Positions 1 to 11,890 of a stretch of DNA of 64,000 nucleotides are shown here, piece after piece. The notes under the pieces were generated by a model. The model saw only the letters and a program-made list of their open reading frames with translations. It searched no databases and was not told the origin of the DNA. A program made the position numbers and the translations under genes. Where the stretch lies: positions 42,874 to 106,873 of the forward strand of contig JASANE010012050.1 in NCBI GenBank assembly GCA_030248225.1. The letters run 5' to 3'. Each line of letters opens with the position of its first letter. The first letter of the stretch is position 1. Source of the DNA: Trileptium ribeirensis. Lineage: Eukaryota; Nematoda; Enoplea; Enoplida; Thoracostomopsidae.

Positions 1-126
1 GCTTAGCTGAAAGTTGTAAGTTTAAATTTCATCTTGGAATTAATAATCCCATACTGTACTTTATAAAAATGCATAAAAAATGCGCTGTTGCATTAGGGAT
101 ATTTTGAATTTAGTAAACTCGCGGGG

Positions 127-662
127 AGGTGGTTAGGAGGTGACAAGAAGTTGACGACTTTCTCCAATTTTGCCAACTTTCCCATATTGTTGCAAATATT
201 TCGCTTTGGGGTGGGGGGAGGGTTTGGTGTTCGAGGCCTCAGTGGTAGCGGTTGTTTGTGAAATTACACATACGTGCTAACGCTCCGAGGTCTCACGAGA
301 GGCAGCCAGGGTGGGCGGGGGTGGTCGTCTCACTGGGGTAGACGATCTCAGGTGAGGTGGTTAGGAGTGACAAAAAGTTCACGACCACCCCTCCCCAATT
401 TTTGCCAGTTTTGCCAAATTCGTTCCGAGGTCTCAGGGGAGCTGGCCAGCGTCGGCGGGGGAGGTGATTTCAGGGGGAATGAGGCCCTTGGGAGAAGTGG
501 TGAGGGGGTAACAAGAAGTTGACGACTATCCACCAATTTTTTGCCAATGTTTCTCTATTTTTCAACATTTTCGCTTTGGGTGCATGGAGATGAGAAGCGG
601 GCTTGGGATTCGTGGTCTCAGAGGGGGCTGCTACCCTAAACCCTGCTTCGGCATGTATGGAA
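127..662 (+). repeat. GC-rich dispersed repeat, three tandem sub-units
   Basis: Three diverged sub-units begin near 127, 353 and 492. Each has the same order: a G-rich lead, a core resembling GACAAGAAGTTGACGAC (near 140, 368 and 509), a C-rich step, then a T-rich run of repeated CCAATTTTGCC-like words, then a G-rich stretch with a GGTCTCAG-like word. The block ends with CCCTGCTTCGGCATGTA, almost identical to the end of the copy at 40230-40552. No coding potential is evident; the small frames inside are by-products of base composition. The superfamily is not recognised. Confidence 0.75.
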
Positions 663-1857
663 ATTAAATTATAAATACAGGTTGCAGAAATTACCGAGAG
701 ATTATTGTATCGCTTTATTTTAACACTGCACTGGCAGATGCGGTAAGGCTTTCACATGCGGCTACGCGTAATTCGGTATAAAAATTTATATTTGAACTCT
801 CCAGACAGCAAACTCGGGGCGGCCTTTTTTTCTGGCCGAATTAAACCTCAATTCTGTTAATTATTGTCCACAATCGTATGTGGTAGGTGGACCGGTTTAG
901 CTTTAATATCACAGTTCACGTTTATGGCTATTATGACAAACCAAATGCCGCTAACAGATTAAATATTTGAAGTAGTAAGGCAAAATATACGCCAATTTAG
1001 ATGATACACACTTTAATCTAAAAATTACTGGACTGATTTTCTGCAAAACTGTGTATATATGATAACATTGCATACGTAGCCCATCTTTTTGAAACAGGTA
1101 CCATTTAGTTAAAATGCGAAGATTGCCCCTTCACCCCTAAATTTCTCGCAAGGTCTTACTTGACTCAAGTTTTAAATATGCAAAAACGCGAGCGTAGCGA
1201 AAAAAGTTTCCGTAAGTAGCTTGAATTGTGCGAACATCCCATTTTTGCTTGTTCGTGCCACGCATATACCACCACTTGGTTGATGGATTTTCTGAAGACC
1301 TGTGATTTCACCTGTAATGAAATCTAACTGTATTTTTGTATATATCACGGCTACGATGATTTATTGCAGGAATCCACACAAATCCTACGCGGATACTTTC
1401 TTGTTTGCTGAATGTTAATAATGAACTGATATACTATTAAACCAGTTGAAAACGACACTTCTGTGTTCAAAGCTGCGTAAAGTCTGTTATGGAACTTTTA
1501 AAACGTTCTAGGCTGCTACAAAGTGCAATTTGGAGTTGGTCAGCGTTTGAATTTTTTAATTTAGCTCTACTCTAACAGCACGAATGCTTTTCGCGGTAGG
1601 TTTTGATCAATATTGATATCGGGACTCCAAATTTGACGGTTATTGGACAGTTTTCCTAATCAATATAATACTGTTGTCGTTAAACAGGTATCGTCTTTTC
1701 TACTATTTGTCAATCCGCATTTGTGCAGGTTTAACATTTTGAGTTCGTTTCCTAATCGATCACAATTACGCGATCATAATCTGCTTTAGATCTTTATGAG
1801 TTACCGTTCGTAGTCTGTGTACGATCACAACTACTAAAATAATGATTTCTCAGCATC

Positions 1858-1912
1858 GCTGCAGCTGCTTTTGTGTGTCATAGGTTCGTAGTTCACACAC
1901 AGCTGCTGCAGC
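1858..1912. repeat. Inverted repeat (hairpin), CTGCAGC arms
   Basis: Left arm GCTGCAGCTGCTTTTGTGTG pairs with right arm CACACACAGCTGCTGCAGC across a loop of about 16 bases. The pairing is near-perfect with one small offset. No miRNA-like or tRNA-like organisation was recognised beyond the stem. Confidence 0.7.
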
Positions 1913-2035
1913 TATATTCTTATTTGTGTTTTTGAAACCGTGGCAATTTCGATTATATGCATATTTGATATATTAATACTTTAGTAGGGATTGTTTTAAT
2001 ACAAGTGATAATTTTGCGACAGCTGTAGTAATAGC

Positions 2036-2101
2036 TAGGAAATGAGCGTAGAACGTAGATATAGTATTAATTAGGAAATGCGCATAGAACATAGATATAA
2101 A
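2036..2101 (+). repeat. 36-bp tandem duplication
   Basis: Two adjacent diverged copies start with TAGGAAATG at 2036 and 2072 and share GAAC(G/A)TAGATATA. This is a local slippage-type duplication without coding content. Confidence 0.75.
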
Positions 2102-2124
2102 ATGTTATTTGAAAATATTATATG

Positions 2125-2345
2125 AATCATAGGTGCCTAATTTCCGACGGCTCGGGGGTTGATGGTTCCGTCGGGGAATGGCAGCTTTACGAGTTGCCTG
2201 GTGCGGAGAATTTAACGAAGTTTTGTCAAAATGTTTCTAATTTTTTCTAAAATTTTCCTCTGTTTTTTGCAATTTTTGCTAATTTTTCCTAAAATTTCTG
2301 CGTGCTTGCAGCTCGCAGGGTGGGTGTGTGGACAGCGTCGATTCA
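2125..2345 (+). repeat. GC-rich dispersed repeat copy (T-rich core)
   Basis: A G-rich lead (CGGCTCGGGGGTTGATGGTT) is followed by a T-rich run of AATTTTTGCTAATTTTTCC-type words and then a GC-rich tail (GCTCGCAGGGTGGG). The layout matches the element at 127-662, but the terminal CCCTGCTTCGG word is absent, so this copy is partial or from another subfamily. Confidence 0.5.
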
Positions 2346-3079
2346 TCAAAGGGTCCGACAATCGAGGGCTAACCCGTACTTCCATAGGAACACCTTTGCT
2401 ATTAATATACGTTCTGACGATTGCATCAATCAAAGCTAACAGGCTATTAATCATTTTTTGATATAAATGCACCCAATGAATAGTGACTATTGGTCTCGAG
2501 TGAGGGGGCTTATACTACTAACGGCTTGACTGAAATAGAATTTTCGGAATGAGACCATTCCTTTGGTTTTGTGTGTCGCTTCTTTATTTGATGAATCGAA
2601 AGCTTGGAGACATTAGATTATTTCTCTACAAAGAAGAGAACGGGATCGCTTGTTAGTGCCATCTAACCGATCTCATCCATACAAATTGCCTCGAATAGAA
2701 CTTGTTCACATATAAGGTTTTGTTTTCAACCTTTCCTAGTATTCAAGTAACAGTCACTTGTCACTCGCCGCTGTGTGCGATAAAGTAAATATTACGAATA
2801 GCTAATAACAAATTTGAAAATAAAATTACATAAGATACGTTAGGGCACGAGGTGACATGTTACACATAACCACACTAACAAATTCCGTTAATTTATGTAT
2901 GATTCTACCAAGATATATCGATATTTAGGTGAGACGCCAAAAGCATAACTTGATAAATCATTTCTTTCTATATTAACTAAACCGGTTACCTGTTTGTAAT
3001 TATGTCGATTATGCACATAACCACTTTACAGTCAACAACCAAAAGGGTGCTCGAGCTGTTATAATACATATATACTTCA
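2346..3079. other. Unannotated stretch
   Basis: Mixed-composition DNA. I see no exon with splice signals, no repeat unit and no RNA gene here. Confidence 0.5.
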
Positions 3080-5410
3080 CGGAAATTTGAATTTGGCCAT
3101 GTAGGATCGAAACCCAGTTAGGGAGATGACCAGGTTCCTGTTGGATTTTTTTGGTCCTCGTCGTCCAGTATCACTAAAAAGGGAAAAATCATTTGATCCC
3201 CAACGGCCACCCGTAAACTTCCGGATACCGAACGAAGAGAACGCTATCGACACGCAAATTTTTATCATTGACCAAAGGACAAACAATCAAATTCCTCCAG
3301 GCTGCATTTAATCTTGGATAGTGGTCAAATTTTCTTTTAAAATTCATAGGCCAGGGACATTGCCCTTAAACTTTATAGCTTGGAGACATGCCCCGACCGT
3401 CCAGAAATTGCAAAACGACCTGATGTCGAATACGGTGGTCAGCGATCCAATAGCGCTGAAAACTGTAGGGAGTACAATATCTTAATAGTCGCATTAAAAT
3501 ATCAGGTTGACGGGATAGGAGTTAAGCTCTGGACAGTGGTCATTGATTTAATTTTGCCCCACGTAGAGCGAATTCAATCTAAGCTATTAGTGCCCAAATC
3601 CAGACACTGATGGAGTTTAGTGCAACGTTACTCAGAATGTTGGACCTACCCATCGGCACGAGCGAAGGTACCCACGGACTCTCTGTGTCAGGATGAGCTG
3701 TTTCTACAGCCACGAGTTCACGTTTCATGGAAGGTACGGAGTATGGAATAGTGCAGCCTTCACCGCTTTCCATTATCGCATTGGTCTAAGCTTTCTCCGC
3801 TCACTCGCTAGCAGAACCGCATTCTTTAATGCACCGGATTGCACTATAGCAGACTCTGTGGCTCGAGATGCATGTTGTGCCCCAAGGCACTCAGGGATCA
3901 AATACACAGTGCAAACATACGATTTGTCAAACACACAAGGATACTACCCATGACTGTTGTTTGTTACTCGTATCTGAAACCGGGAGTACCCAACCGTGCC
4001 TATCGTATCAGTTATACAGCCGTCCGGCAACTGGGAAACCTATTAGGGAGCTATAGTTCATACATTACTGGTCGAGTGCTAGACAAAAGTCCCAGTAAGG
4101 ACTCTTTAGGTGAATAAATTCTAGGATCAAGGAATTCCAGGAGTCGTGATAAGTGCTCATATATGTTGTACCATACGTTTATCTGTACTTTTACATTATG
4201 CATACTATTTATTTTATTGTCGTTGTCCGTAAAGATTTAGCATGCATCTTGTCCGTCCCACATCGCTGCGTTCAGGGCGAACAATAGTCCCAGGTTTCTA
4301 TTCCGGTTTTAAATTACGTGTCCTTCGTTTTCAGCTCGATTTACGTCTAAACCTCAAGGCCCGGGGAAGGCCTCGTCGGGGCAGTTTTACAGTTATTACG
4401 ATACCTCCACTGTAGGGCAAACGGGAAGCGTCTATTTGTTATTTGTGCTTGCCTCTTAAGTATTATCATGTAAAGCTTTTAACAGTTATCTTGGCAATTG
4501 TTCTTCGCATACCACCGAATACCATATCTTGTCTGTACATATTTTGAAATAAACATGAAAGAAAATCAAGTTGAGTTGTCTAGCGTTCGTTTCCTGGCAG
4601 CGGTTATATGTTCTAAATGTTTTGTCCTGTCCATTGGCCAGCGTCTCGCACCGAGGCCTCCAGGAGTCAAGCCTCGACGTGTGCCGTTTGTCTCCGATAC
4701 TAACTCAAAGCAAAAAATAAACACGAAAAGAAGCGAGAACAAGGTCCACCAAAATTGTAAATCTTATCACGCTCGTGCGAAACTATTACTGCTAACCGAT
4801 CCAAAACTTACTCAATCAACTTGTTCACGTCGCTAAGCAATCGATTACTGCACCACGATCAAATTATCACTTAGGACTACAAATTCGACGATAAACCTTC
4901 AGGGAACTGTCGGAGCCCTGTGGGGCCCACTTTGGTCAAACCTTTCTGCTCAGCGAATTTCGGCCCTAAGTGGCCAAAGCCGAAACAAATTTTACCTAGG
5001 ATCGCTCCATGACTCAATTCAATTTGCGTCTTTTGTGTTTGCACCAACTTAGGCGAGAGATCCAAACAACTTCCAAGTGGAATCGATATAGGGAATATTG
5101 GCATGTCGCTATGACTTGTGAGCAGGTGTCAGTGTCAGCCTCCCTAGGAGACCTCAGCAATCATACCATAAACTAGACACCTGCGCAATCAAACGGGCGG
5201 GGTCCGAACACACCTCGTGAAGCGCGCCTGTGGCCTGCTAAGCCCCATAACTTCGTGGGTCTGACTAAGAGAAACCGCTCAATTAGCCAAATAGCGAGTT
5301 TTCGGGTCCACCCTCGAGGTTATGATAGCCGGGCTCGTATGCGCATGGTGTTAGGAAGTTGCGCCATGCAGCTGCGTCCCGTTAATGCGTAGTCACTGAA
5401 CTGAACTAAT
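3080..5410. other. GC-elevated block of unknown origin, possible decayed element
   Basis: Base composition is visibly more balanced than in the flanks, and short open frames on both strands are denser, the longest being 112 codons at 4498-4836 on the plus strand. None of the translations shows a motif I recognise, neighbouring frames do not join into a family-like protein, and no terminal repeats were found. A very old, frame-broken transposon or unrelated non-coding sequence are both possible. Confidence 0.35.
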
Positions 5411-7385
5411 ATAATTCCAAGAAATGCTTTATTCCGGATGGAGACTATATTCATTGTCAGGCAAATCAAATAAACTGTAATCACTGTTCCTGTACTTAGA
5501 AAACAACGAAGCAGTCATGGATCACTAATATATTAAGAAGCTAAATTTTATCTGTTCAAGTTAGCGTAAAATACAATTAGAGCACTAGCACGAGGCTGTT
5601 TTTTGCTGTGTGATTTTCATTCGGGTGGAGAAGTAGCTTTTTGTATTTTGGTCATATGTATATGTGGTTAGGTAGTAGTCGAAATAACACGCTTGAAAGG
5701 TAAATTAAAATGGTTTTATTTGGGAACATATTACGCCTACATAGAGACACCCTAACGTAAGAAGACGGGGGTGGTGTTTTTATAAATATATATCGTGATG
5801 GTGCTTTCTTCTGCAACTTGGGAAATATTGGAATTTTTGTAACAACGTATACGTAATTGCACTCCTTCAGCAAAAACAATGCAATGTTAGTTCGCTTGTT
5901 TGTTGCTGAGACCGATTTGGCTTAATTTTTTACACTAAATATAAACTAATTCTCTCATGTTAGGAGCAGGAGTATATCTCTCATAGCTTCTGTTAGGAGG
6001 AAATAGGAGGGTCAAACCCATATTCAGGCGAAACCCAGCTTTGATTTATCGTCTTTATCTGTATCTCAATAATCTGTGTAAATTTGGGTAATATTTTTAT
6101 CGTGGGTATGTCGTTGGATGTTATGTTGAAATTAATTATTGCACTCTTATTGCTAATAATATGAAGTAAAGCGTGATGAATTCTCAATTTTGGACTAAAT
6201 CGGCTAGATTTTATTGTATTACTTAGGCTAGTGGCTGTTGCCCTTAGTGATTCATGTCTTTTAGGCACAAATGCTCCTGTTTCGGTTTCATGACATCACT
6301 AATTGACACCATATACAACAGAAGCCGTCTTCCTCATAACCCAACGGCCTGGCTGACCATCTAGTATATTTACTTTTGAACAGTTGTTACCTAACTATCG
6401 TATTTAGCAGCAACATTTTTCTCTAAAAATTTTGATAACTACATACTTTATGTTGTTAACACGACAGTAAAAACAGTTTCTTCTTGAAGACTAGATCTGG
6501 CCGCTTCACTGTATAGTTATCACAACGAACAGTCCACACGCGAATAACAAAATTGCCTAAGGCAGTGCACGTTGCTTTCGTTTAATAAAAGCATCTTTTC
6601 TATGAGCTTTTAAATGTATAAATGAGTCTGCTTTACGGCTTAAATTGTATTTTAAAGGATGACCGCAGTAACTGTCGTGAATATTTTAATTTTAGCTTAT
6701 CATTATTTCAGGTTCGTCAGTAACTTTGATAGTTTTTGTAATCCGATTTCTCAAACAGCTTTAAAAATAAATTATGGAAATTTACTATGATTGCTTTAAT
6801 CCGTTCCAGAACGCAAATTCCTGAATAGTTCGCTAATGACAAAGTCGCAGTTTTTAAATGCTCATATTGTCGGCACTCTGTCGGAGTTCTGTGCGTCATC
6901 TGAGAATATTTTTAGCCTTTAGCAAAATTATTGTGAGTATCTATTGAGCGATTAATTTTGTTCTCTTGCCACTCATTCTTCGTATGTCTAAGGCTGTTGT
7001 TTTTTTATTTCTGTATTTGAATAAGATCTACAGTGATGGTATTTATAGCAAAGTGGCCAATATTCCTTTATATGATATATTCAGCCATTTGGTTGTCAAG
7101 GCTTTAATTAACTGCGTAGAAGTACGCCTTGTAAATGCAGTAGAGGTTTATACAGGTTTACAAACATAGTAATGTAATTGAATTTGTCAGCATGACTGAC
7201 TATAGGTCTTATGCCGATTTATTATTGCTTGAAAAAGTTGACCATAGCACGGTTTTATGATTAGTTTTCTCGTATAGATATTGCAACATGTTTTGGTTAT
7301 GAATGAATCAGCTTAGTTAACATGTAATGTGCAATGGGTGGCTCTACTTTTGTTCAGAGAGACTTCGGCACCGCAGAATTTAAGG
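5411..7385. other. AT-rich stretch without recognisable gene
   Basis: Both strands are densely interrupted by stops. The frames at 5993-6268 (minus) and 6966-7169 (plus) lack family motifs and convincing splice sites. Nothing else was seen. Confidence 0.55.
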
Positions 7386-7729
7386 GTATCATCCCGTCTA
7401 TATCTGGGCGTGCATTGTATTTTTAGCAGAATTTGTCAAAGATGAATTTAGTTGAGCAAAAAGGGTTAATTTTTTAATATTGACAACCTATCCTAATGAC
7501 AATGAGCCACACACCAGTCGACTCTATGGTGCAACTACCATATTCTCGTATCATATATAGGTATCATCACATTTACATCTTGGCGTGTATTGTATTTTTA
7601 GCACTATTTGCCAAAGCTGAATTTAGCAGAGAAAAGCACTTTTTTTACATTGACAACCTACCCCAATGACAATGAGACACACAGAATTTGACTGTATGGG
7701 GCGACCACCATATTCTCCTAGCATTAAGA
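7386..7729 (+). repeat. Tandem duplication, about 175-bp unit
   Basis: Unit 1 (7386-7560) and unit 2 (7561-7729) are diverged copies. Shared words include GTATCATC at the start, CATTGACAACCTA-like and CCTAATGACAATGAG-like words in the middle, and ACCATATTCTC near the end. By eye the copies agree at roughly three quarters of positions. There is no open frame in either unit. Confidence 0.85.
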
Positions 7730-8371
7730 TATATGCAAATAATCCAAATACGTTTAATTAACAGCTAAAAACAAGTAATGAACTAACTACGACGATCAAA
7801 TTATGGTAATAACAGTGAACAATTTTTCAGTGAAAAATTAGCCATTTGCTGCACGCAGACCCTGCCATTTAGCAAAATTTCCCTTAGATTTGTATGGCTG
7901 TGGTGTATGTTTTGAGCGGAAGCAGAGCTAAAATCAATATGAAGGTTGGCATGCTGTTATAGTTATTTCATCTAAAAGAGCACAAATTCTGCAAATTTTT
8001 TATCAATTCCGCCTATTCATTTCAAGTTTGTATAACGTAACTGGAAACTTTCGGCTGAGTGTGGCCGAAGTGTCAAGTGATATCTTGATAGTGATGGCAG
8101 TCACTTAATATCCAATAACATAAAATCGCGAATATTGTTAAAAGTTGTAGTCTAATCAAATCTTTCGTTACAATGCGAAAAATGGTAACAACAAATTTAC
8201 GACTTAATCTAACCGAAAATATTACTACCCCACTCTTTACTTTTATGCACAGAAAACATGCATTACATCTGTTTGCACGTGCAGTGCTATTGGTTTGGTT
8301 TGAGAAGTTCTTTAAGGAAAATAGTAAACATCACTGTTATTTTCATATACCACTTTAATCCATGCAAACGG
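7730..8371. other. Unannotated stretch
   Basis: AT-rich. The 61-codon frame at 8173-8358 has no recognisable motif and runs up to the repeat at 8372. Confidence 0.5.
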
Positions 8372-8452
8372 GTTCGATACCTGGTGCCCATTTGAGTTTG
8401 CCAAACATTGTTCGATACACAAATTTATTCTGGCGTTAAATGGGAAACCATA
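8372..8452 (+). repeat. Dispersed element copy A (B-box-like start, GGCGTTAAA end)
   Basis: Starts with GGGTTCGATACCTGG, close to the Pol III B-box consensus, continues through a body shared with 8640-8727, and ends GGCGTTAAATGGG. The body words CAAACATTG, CGATAC and AAATT are common to both copies. This copy lacks an A-box and the terminal TTAA, so it is truncated or degraded at both ends. It is related to the 3' half of 43195-43481. Confidence 0.7.
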
Positions 8453-8639
8453 ATATACCCCATTACTTGACGCCAACTATCCAAAAATAAGGACAGCTCA
8501 TATTGTGAAATGTTGTGTTAATGAGTTGGTTGTATAATGACTGTTTGCAGCTGCCTCGCTATTCGGCTTTGCGAGGGTCCTCAAAGGGCCCTGCAACAGC
8601 TCATAGATAGGTTAGTGCTGTTCTTAGGCCATTGTAGTT

Positions 8640-8727
8640 CATACAAGGATGGATCGATTGCCTGGTGCCACTTGGGTTTATCAAACATTGCACGATACGC
8701 AAATTAATTCGGGCGCTAAAGGGTTAA
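8640..8727 (+). repeat. Dispersed element copy B ending at TTAA
   Basis: Diverged copy of the 8372-8452 sequence: CGATTGCCTGGTGCC, CTTGGGTTTATCAAACATTG, CGATACGCAAATTAATTC, then GGGCGCTAAAGGG followed by TTAA at 8724-8727. Read on the minus strand the end is TTAA-CCCTTTAGCGCCC, which has the form of a piggyBac-type terminus. No matching left end with TTAA was found nearby. Confidence 0.72.
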
Positions 8728-9794
8728 AATAGCTATTCTGCTTGAACCAGCATTTATCCAAGTCACTATTTGTTTTTTCTGAAGAAATATCTACAAACGT
8801 AGATAAGACGTCAATTATGCTTCCACAGGGCAACAAATATGTGTCGTTTCTTCGGTGAATCTCCCTCCGAGTACATATTAAATTAAACAAGTCGAATTTG
8901 TACTCAACACGCCTATCCATCTTGGTCGACATCTAGCTTTGCTGAGGTATGGAATTGCAAAATTTCATATTTTGTGATATGCTATATTTCTAAAAAGACG
9001 TCTGTATTGTTCCTCCAAAGATCTTTCCCTAACTCATCACCTTCAACGAATCTAATGCTTACACGAATGTGCAACCCGTGCTGTGGAGAATCTAATTTGA
9101 TTAAGATAAAAACGCCCGAACACCATTCGTTGAAATACGCTGCAGCTCTAATGTTAGCATCATCATCCAACGGTTCGGTTATTTGCTACTGGATTGAAAC
9201 ATAAATATGATTTCGTTTCTACTCGTTATTTCAACGATATAATGAGAAAAACACATGTATATATTGTGTTTGTTCGTGAGCGAAAAAATATCACACTTTC
9301 ACCAACGGGCTAATGGTGTTTCCTTCGCATTTCTGGATTTTCCGTAGCACAAAAAGCAATCTCCAGCTGAACATAATGGTACAATTAGTGATTCGTCTAG
9401 CGTGAAAAACTGCTTAGCCATATAGCACAAAAGACCACTTATCGAGCGAGTAGAGAATTATAATATTGGAGAGAAATCCTCTAGCGTCGACGGGCACAAT
9501 AACAATAAACTGGCTCTTATTTTATCGAAATTATTATTATTGAACTGTGCTTTTGTGCTTTTAAAGCATATAAATTCGATTCGCATTATATCAGTATAGC
9601 GGCAGCTGTAGTAGAAAAAATGATGTGTTTGTAATTTCGTGATCAATAACTGGACCAAACCGTATTATTTGACGAGTGAACGAATTTTCATCTTGTATTA
9701 CCTTCTAGACTTTGCATGTATATTGATAATATGAATTTGTGAATCATACAGTAGTTTCATGCTGAAAGGTTTATGTATTTGAAATTCACCACCT
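8728..9794. other. Unannotated stretch
   Basis: Two small overlapping frames on opposite strands (8974-9204 plus, 8982-9170 minus) mirror each other, which argues for chance open sequence. No repeat or RNA gene was seen. Confidence 0.5.
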
Positions 9795-9802
9795 TAAGAG
9801 AC
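9795..9802. repeat. Target-site duplication TAAGAGAC, left copy
   Basis: The 8-bp word TAAGAGAC directly precedes the left terminus at 9803 and recurs perfectly at 11490-11497, right after the right terminus. Eight-base duplications are the hallmark of hAT-superfamily insertion. Confidence 0.88.
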
Positions 9803-11489
9803 CAGTGACGAGGCCAGTCCTCTGAATTTGGGGGGGCTATAGCTCCACGACCGTCCACTTCTCACTCAACACGTTTAATTAGCGTACCTACTGATAAAAA
9901 ATTCTTTATCTATTAATTTCAAATAAGTATTCTATTTGCTCGTCCATTTGGATAACATTAATCAATAAATAACAGACAATCGGAAGTTTACTGTGAACCG
10001 GAATATGCTTAAAGCAGATCAATAACACATAAAAAGACACTAACGAACCGTATGACTAGTGTTGCTCTTTGACTGAATACGGTATGAACTGAACTATATG
10101 TTCCACACTGTAATTTTTCATTTTTCATTTTTATACATTATTCATTTGATAAATAAATTAATCATCCCAAGTACACTTTTCTGAAACTACGTATATGGTG
10201 AGTGAGTGACGAGTGGGTAAGTGTAATACGCAAATGTCCGATTGAACAACTGCAGATTAACATTTTCTTATATTTCTAGCCTTATAAGCCCATTTTGTAG
10301 CTTGTTTTAACCCAAAATCTACACCTTAAGAGAATCGCGTAGCTAAGCACCATATATAACCTTATAGAGGCTTATTTTCTCTACAAAATTATCCCAATTT
10401 TACTCAGATGTCTACGCAGGTTGTCGAGATATAATAAGTAACGTAATTTTTGATCGGGAAATCGAAGCGTCTTCATAAAACCATACCTGTTTGTTAAATA
10501 CTGCTTACTCACATTTTTAGTGTACCTCAATCCTCTATTTATATCCGGTGCTTACATGCTTATCCGCCAGGGCCAAATTATGTCACGCGGCCGACTCAAC
10601 TTGTTCGTATGAACTATGCTGAACGTAACAACGCTGGGAGATAATGTATACACACCCCAAAACAGTTCACAAATCAGCTTATATTGTCAAAAGCGTGTCG
10701 AACTATGTATAAAATTATACATTTACAAAAACAAATTATTTTTTGAACATATTCGGCGATTTTGGTAACCCAAACAAATTTGAAATATATTGTATCAGTG
10801 ACCTCAATGAAAATTTTCGAAACCGCCTCGACGAACCCAGTTTTAAAATTGTCGTTGCATATTAAAAATTTACGATTTCCGCTGGGCCGGAATTAAGTCA
10901 TTCGCAACTACTGATGGACCTTTGGTGTACTAAACTCTCAAAAATTGTTTTGCAATCTCAATGAAGATTTTCAAAACCGGCTCGACGAGCCCAGTTTTAA
11001 AATTGTCGTTGCATATTAAAAATTGGCGATTTCGGCTGGGCCGGCCGACAATTTTTGCACAATAGCCGCAGACAGTCGACAGTGTCCACCTGCGCATCTG
11101 TACGTATATACGTATACGTATATAAATCAACATGTAACACAACATCGAAACAGCGACATCATGTCGCGAAAAAAAACAAAAAACGTAGTTTATAAATTCA
11201 ATCGAATTATAAAAAAAACAATTCTCATATTTTTTATTACAACTATAAACGTTTTATATGCAAACGGACAGTGTGTACGTGTGCTGGAGGGTGTAGCTTG
11301 TCTTCGTTGGTTGTTGCGTGAAGCTTTCAAAATTTTTGGTGGGGCGAAAAATATGGGAACTAAAAAATTTGGGGTGGGGGCTGATCCCGTTCAATTTGGG
11401 GGGGCTAATCCCGTTAATTTTGGGGGGGGGCTAGATTTCGAATTTGGGGGGCTTAGCCCCCCCCAGCCCCCATCCTAGCCTCGCCACTG
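9803..11489. mobile_element. hAT-type DNA transposon, non-autonomous, 1687 bp
   Basis: The left end CAGTGACGAGGCCAG and the inverted right end CAGTGGCGAGGCTAG agree at 13 of 15 positions. Each is followed inward by a G-rich run, and both sides are flanked by a perfect TAAGAGAC duplication (9795-9802 and 11490-11497). No transposase-like frame is present: the 151-codon frame at 11023-11478 is low-complexity, running through repeated AATTTGGGG words at the right end. The element would depend on a transposase supplied elsewhere. A 88-bp direct repeat lies inside (10803-10890 and 10957-11044). The family name is unknown; assignment to hAT rests on the duplication length and the CAGTG..CACTG ends. 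Confidence 0.86.
10803..11044 (+). repeat. 88-bp direct repeat inside the hAT element
   Basis: Copies at 10803-10890 and 10957-11044 share CTCAATGA, TTTTAAAATTGTCGTTGCAT and GCTGGGCCGG, with few differences. Related, more diverged sequence occurs outside the transposon at about 22924-22980 and 34201-34265, so the transposon appears to have captured, or been invaded by, a dispersed repeat. Confidence 0.85.
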
Positions 11490-11497
11490 TAAGAGAC
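11490..11497. repeat. Target-site duplication TAAGAGAC, right copy
   Basis: Perfect match to 9795-9802. It defines the right boundary of the hAT-type insertion. Confidence 0.88.
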
Positions 11498-11671
11498 CCC
11501 GATCATAGCTACTTTACTTGCGTGAAATGTTGGCGTAAAACTTTAAACGACTGCCTCATCGTGGAAATTGTAGCGAACCTTTTACTTAACTTTAACGTTG
11601 GTATCTGATATTAGTATCATTTGTATGAAAATTTCTGATGTAAAAAAATCTCAACAGAAATAAATACTAAA

Positions 11672-11752
11672 CGCATAGGTTGGCGAATTCCCAACTACCG
11701 TAAAAATTATTGAACTTTAATGACACTTAAAAAAGGAGAAACTGTTATATAA
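11672..11752 (+). repeat. Half copy of the GAATTCC inverted-repeat element
   Basis: The words AGGTTGGCGAATTCCCAAC, TACCG, ATTGAACTTTAAT and AAAAAAGGAGAAAC align with the inverted right arm of the element at 45092-45308. Only one arm is present here. Confidence 0.65.
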
Positions 11753-11810
11753 GCTGTTTTTCAAGGACCTTGAAGACAAACGGATGTGAAAACCGGCGGA
11801 TTGAAAAATT

Positions 11811-11890
11811 GGGTAGGGGTGGAGTTCAAACCCACGATTTTCTACTCTTGGATCCGCAAGCAGGCAGTTGACCGACTGACTATCCCTGCC
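11811..11890 (-). pseudogene. tRNA-like sequence (tRNA pseudogene or SINE head)
   Basis: On the minus strand a 7-bp acceptor-like stem GGCAGGG can pair with CCCTACC (one mismatch). An A-box-like TAGTCAGTCGG follows, and a clean T-arm GTGGG-TTTGAAC-TCCAC precedes the 3' acceptor strand. The D-arm is weak and the anticodon arm does not form a proper 5-bp stem with a 7-base loop, so no anticodon is assigned. It is most likely the tRNA-derived head of a SINE or a decayed tRNA gene. Confidence 0.6.

Larger units (their letters stand above)
663..2124. other. AT-rich stretch without recognisable gene
   Basis: No open frame of note on either strand. The only structures seen are the hairpin at 1858-1912 and the short duplication at 2036-2101, listed separately. 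Confidence 0.6.

Noticed and set aside
11023..11478. 151-codon plus-strand frame as a gene
   Set aside because: It lies inside the hAT element, starts in its internal repeat and ends in low-complexity glycine/phenylalanine sequence created by AATTTGGGG words. No splice or promoter context.
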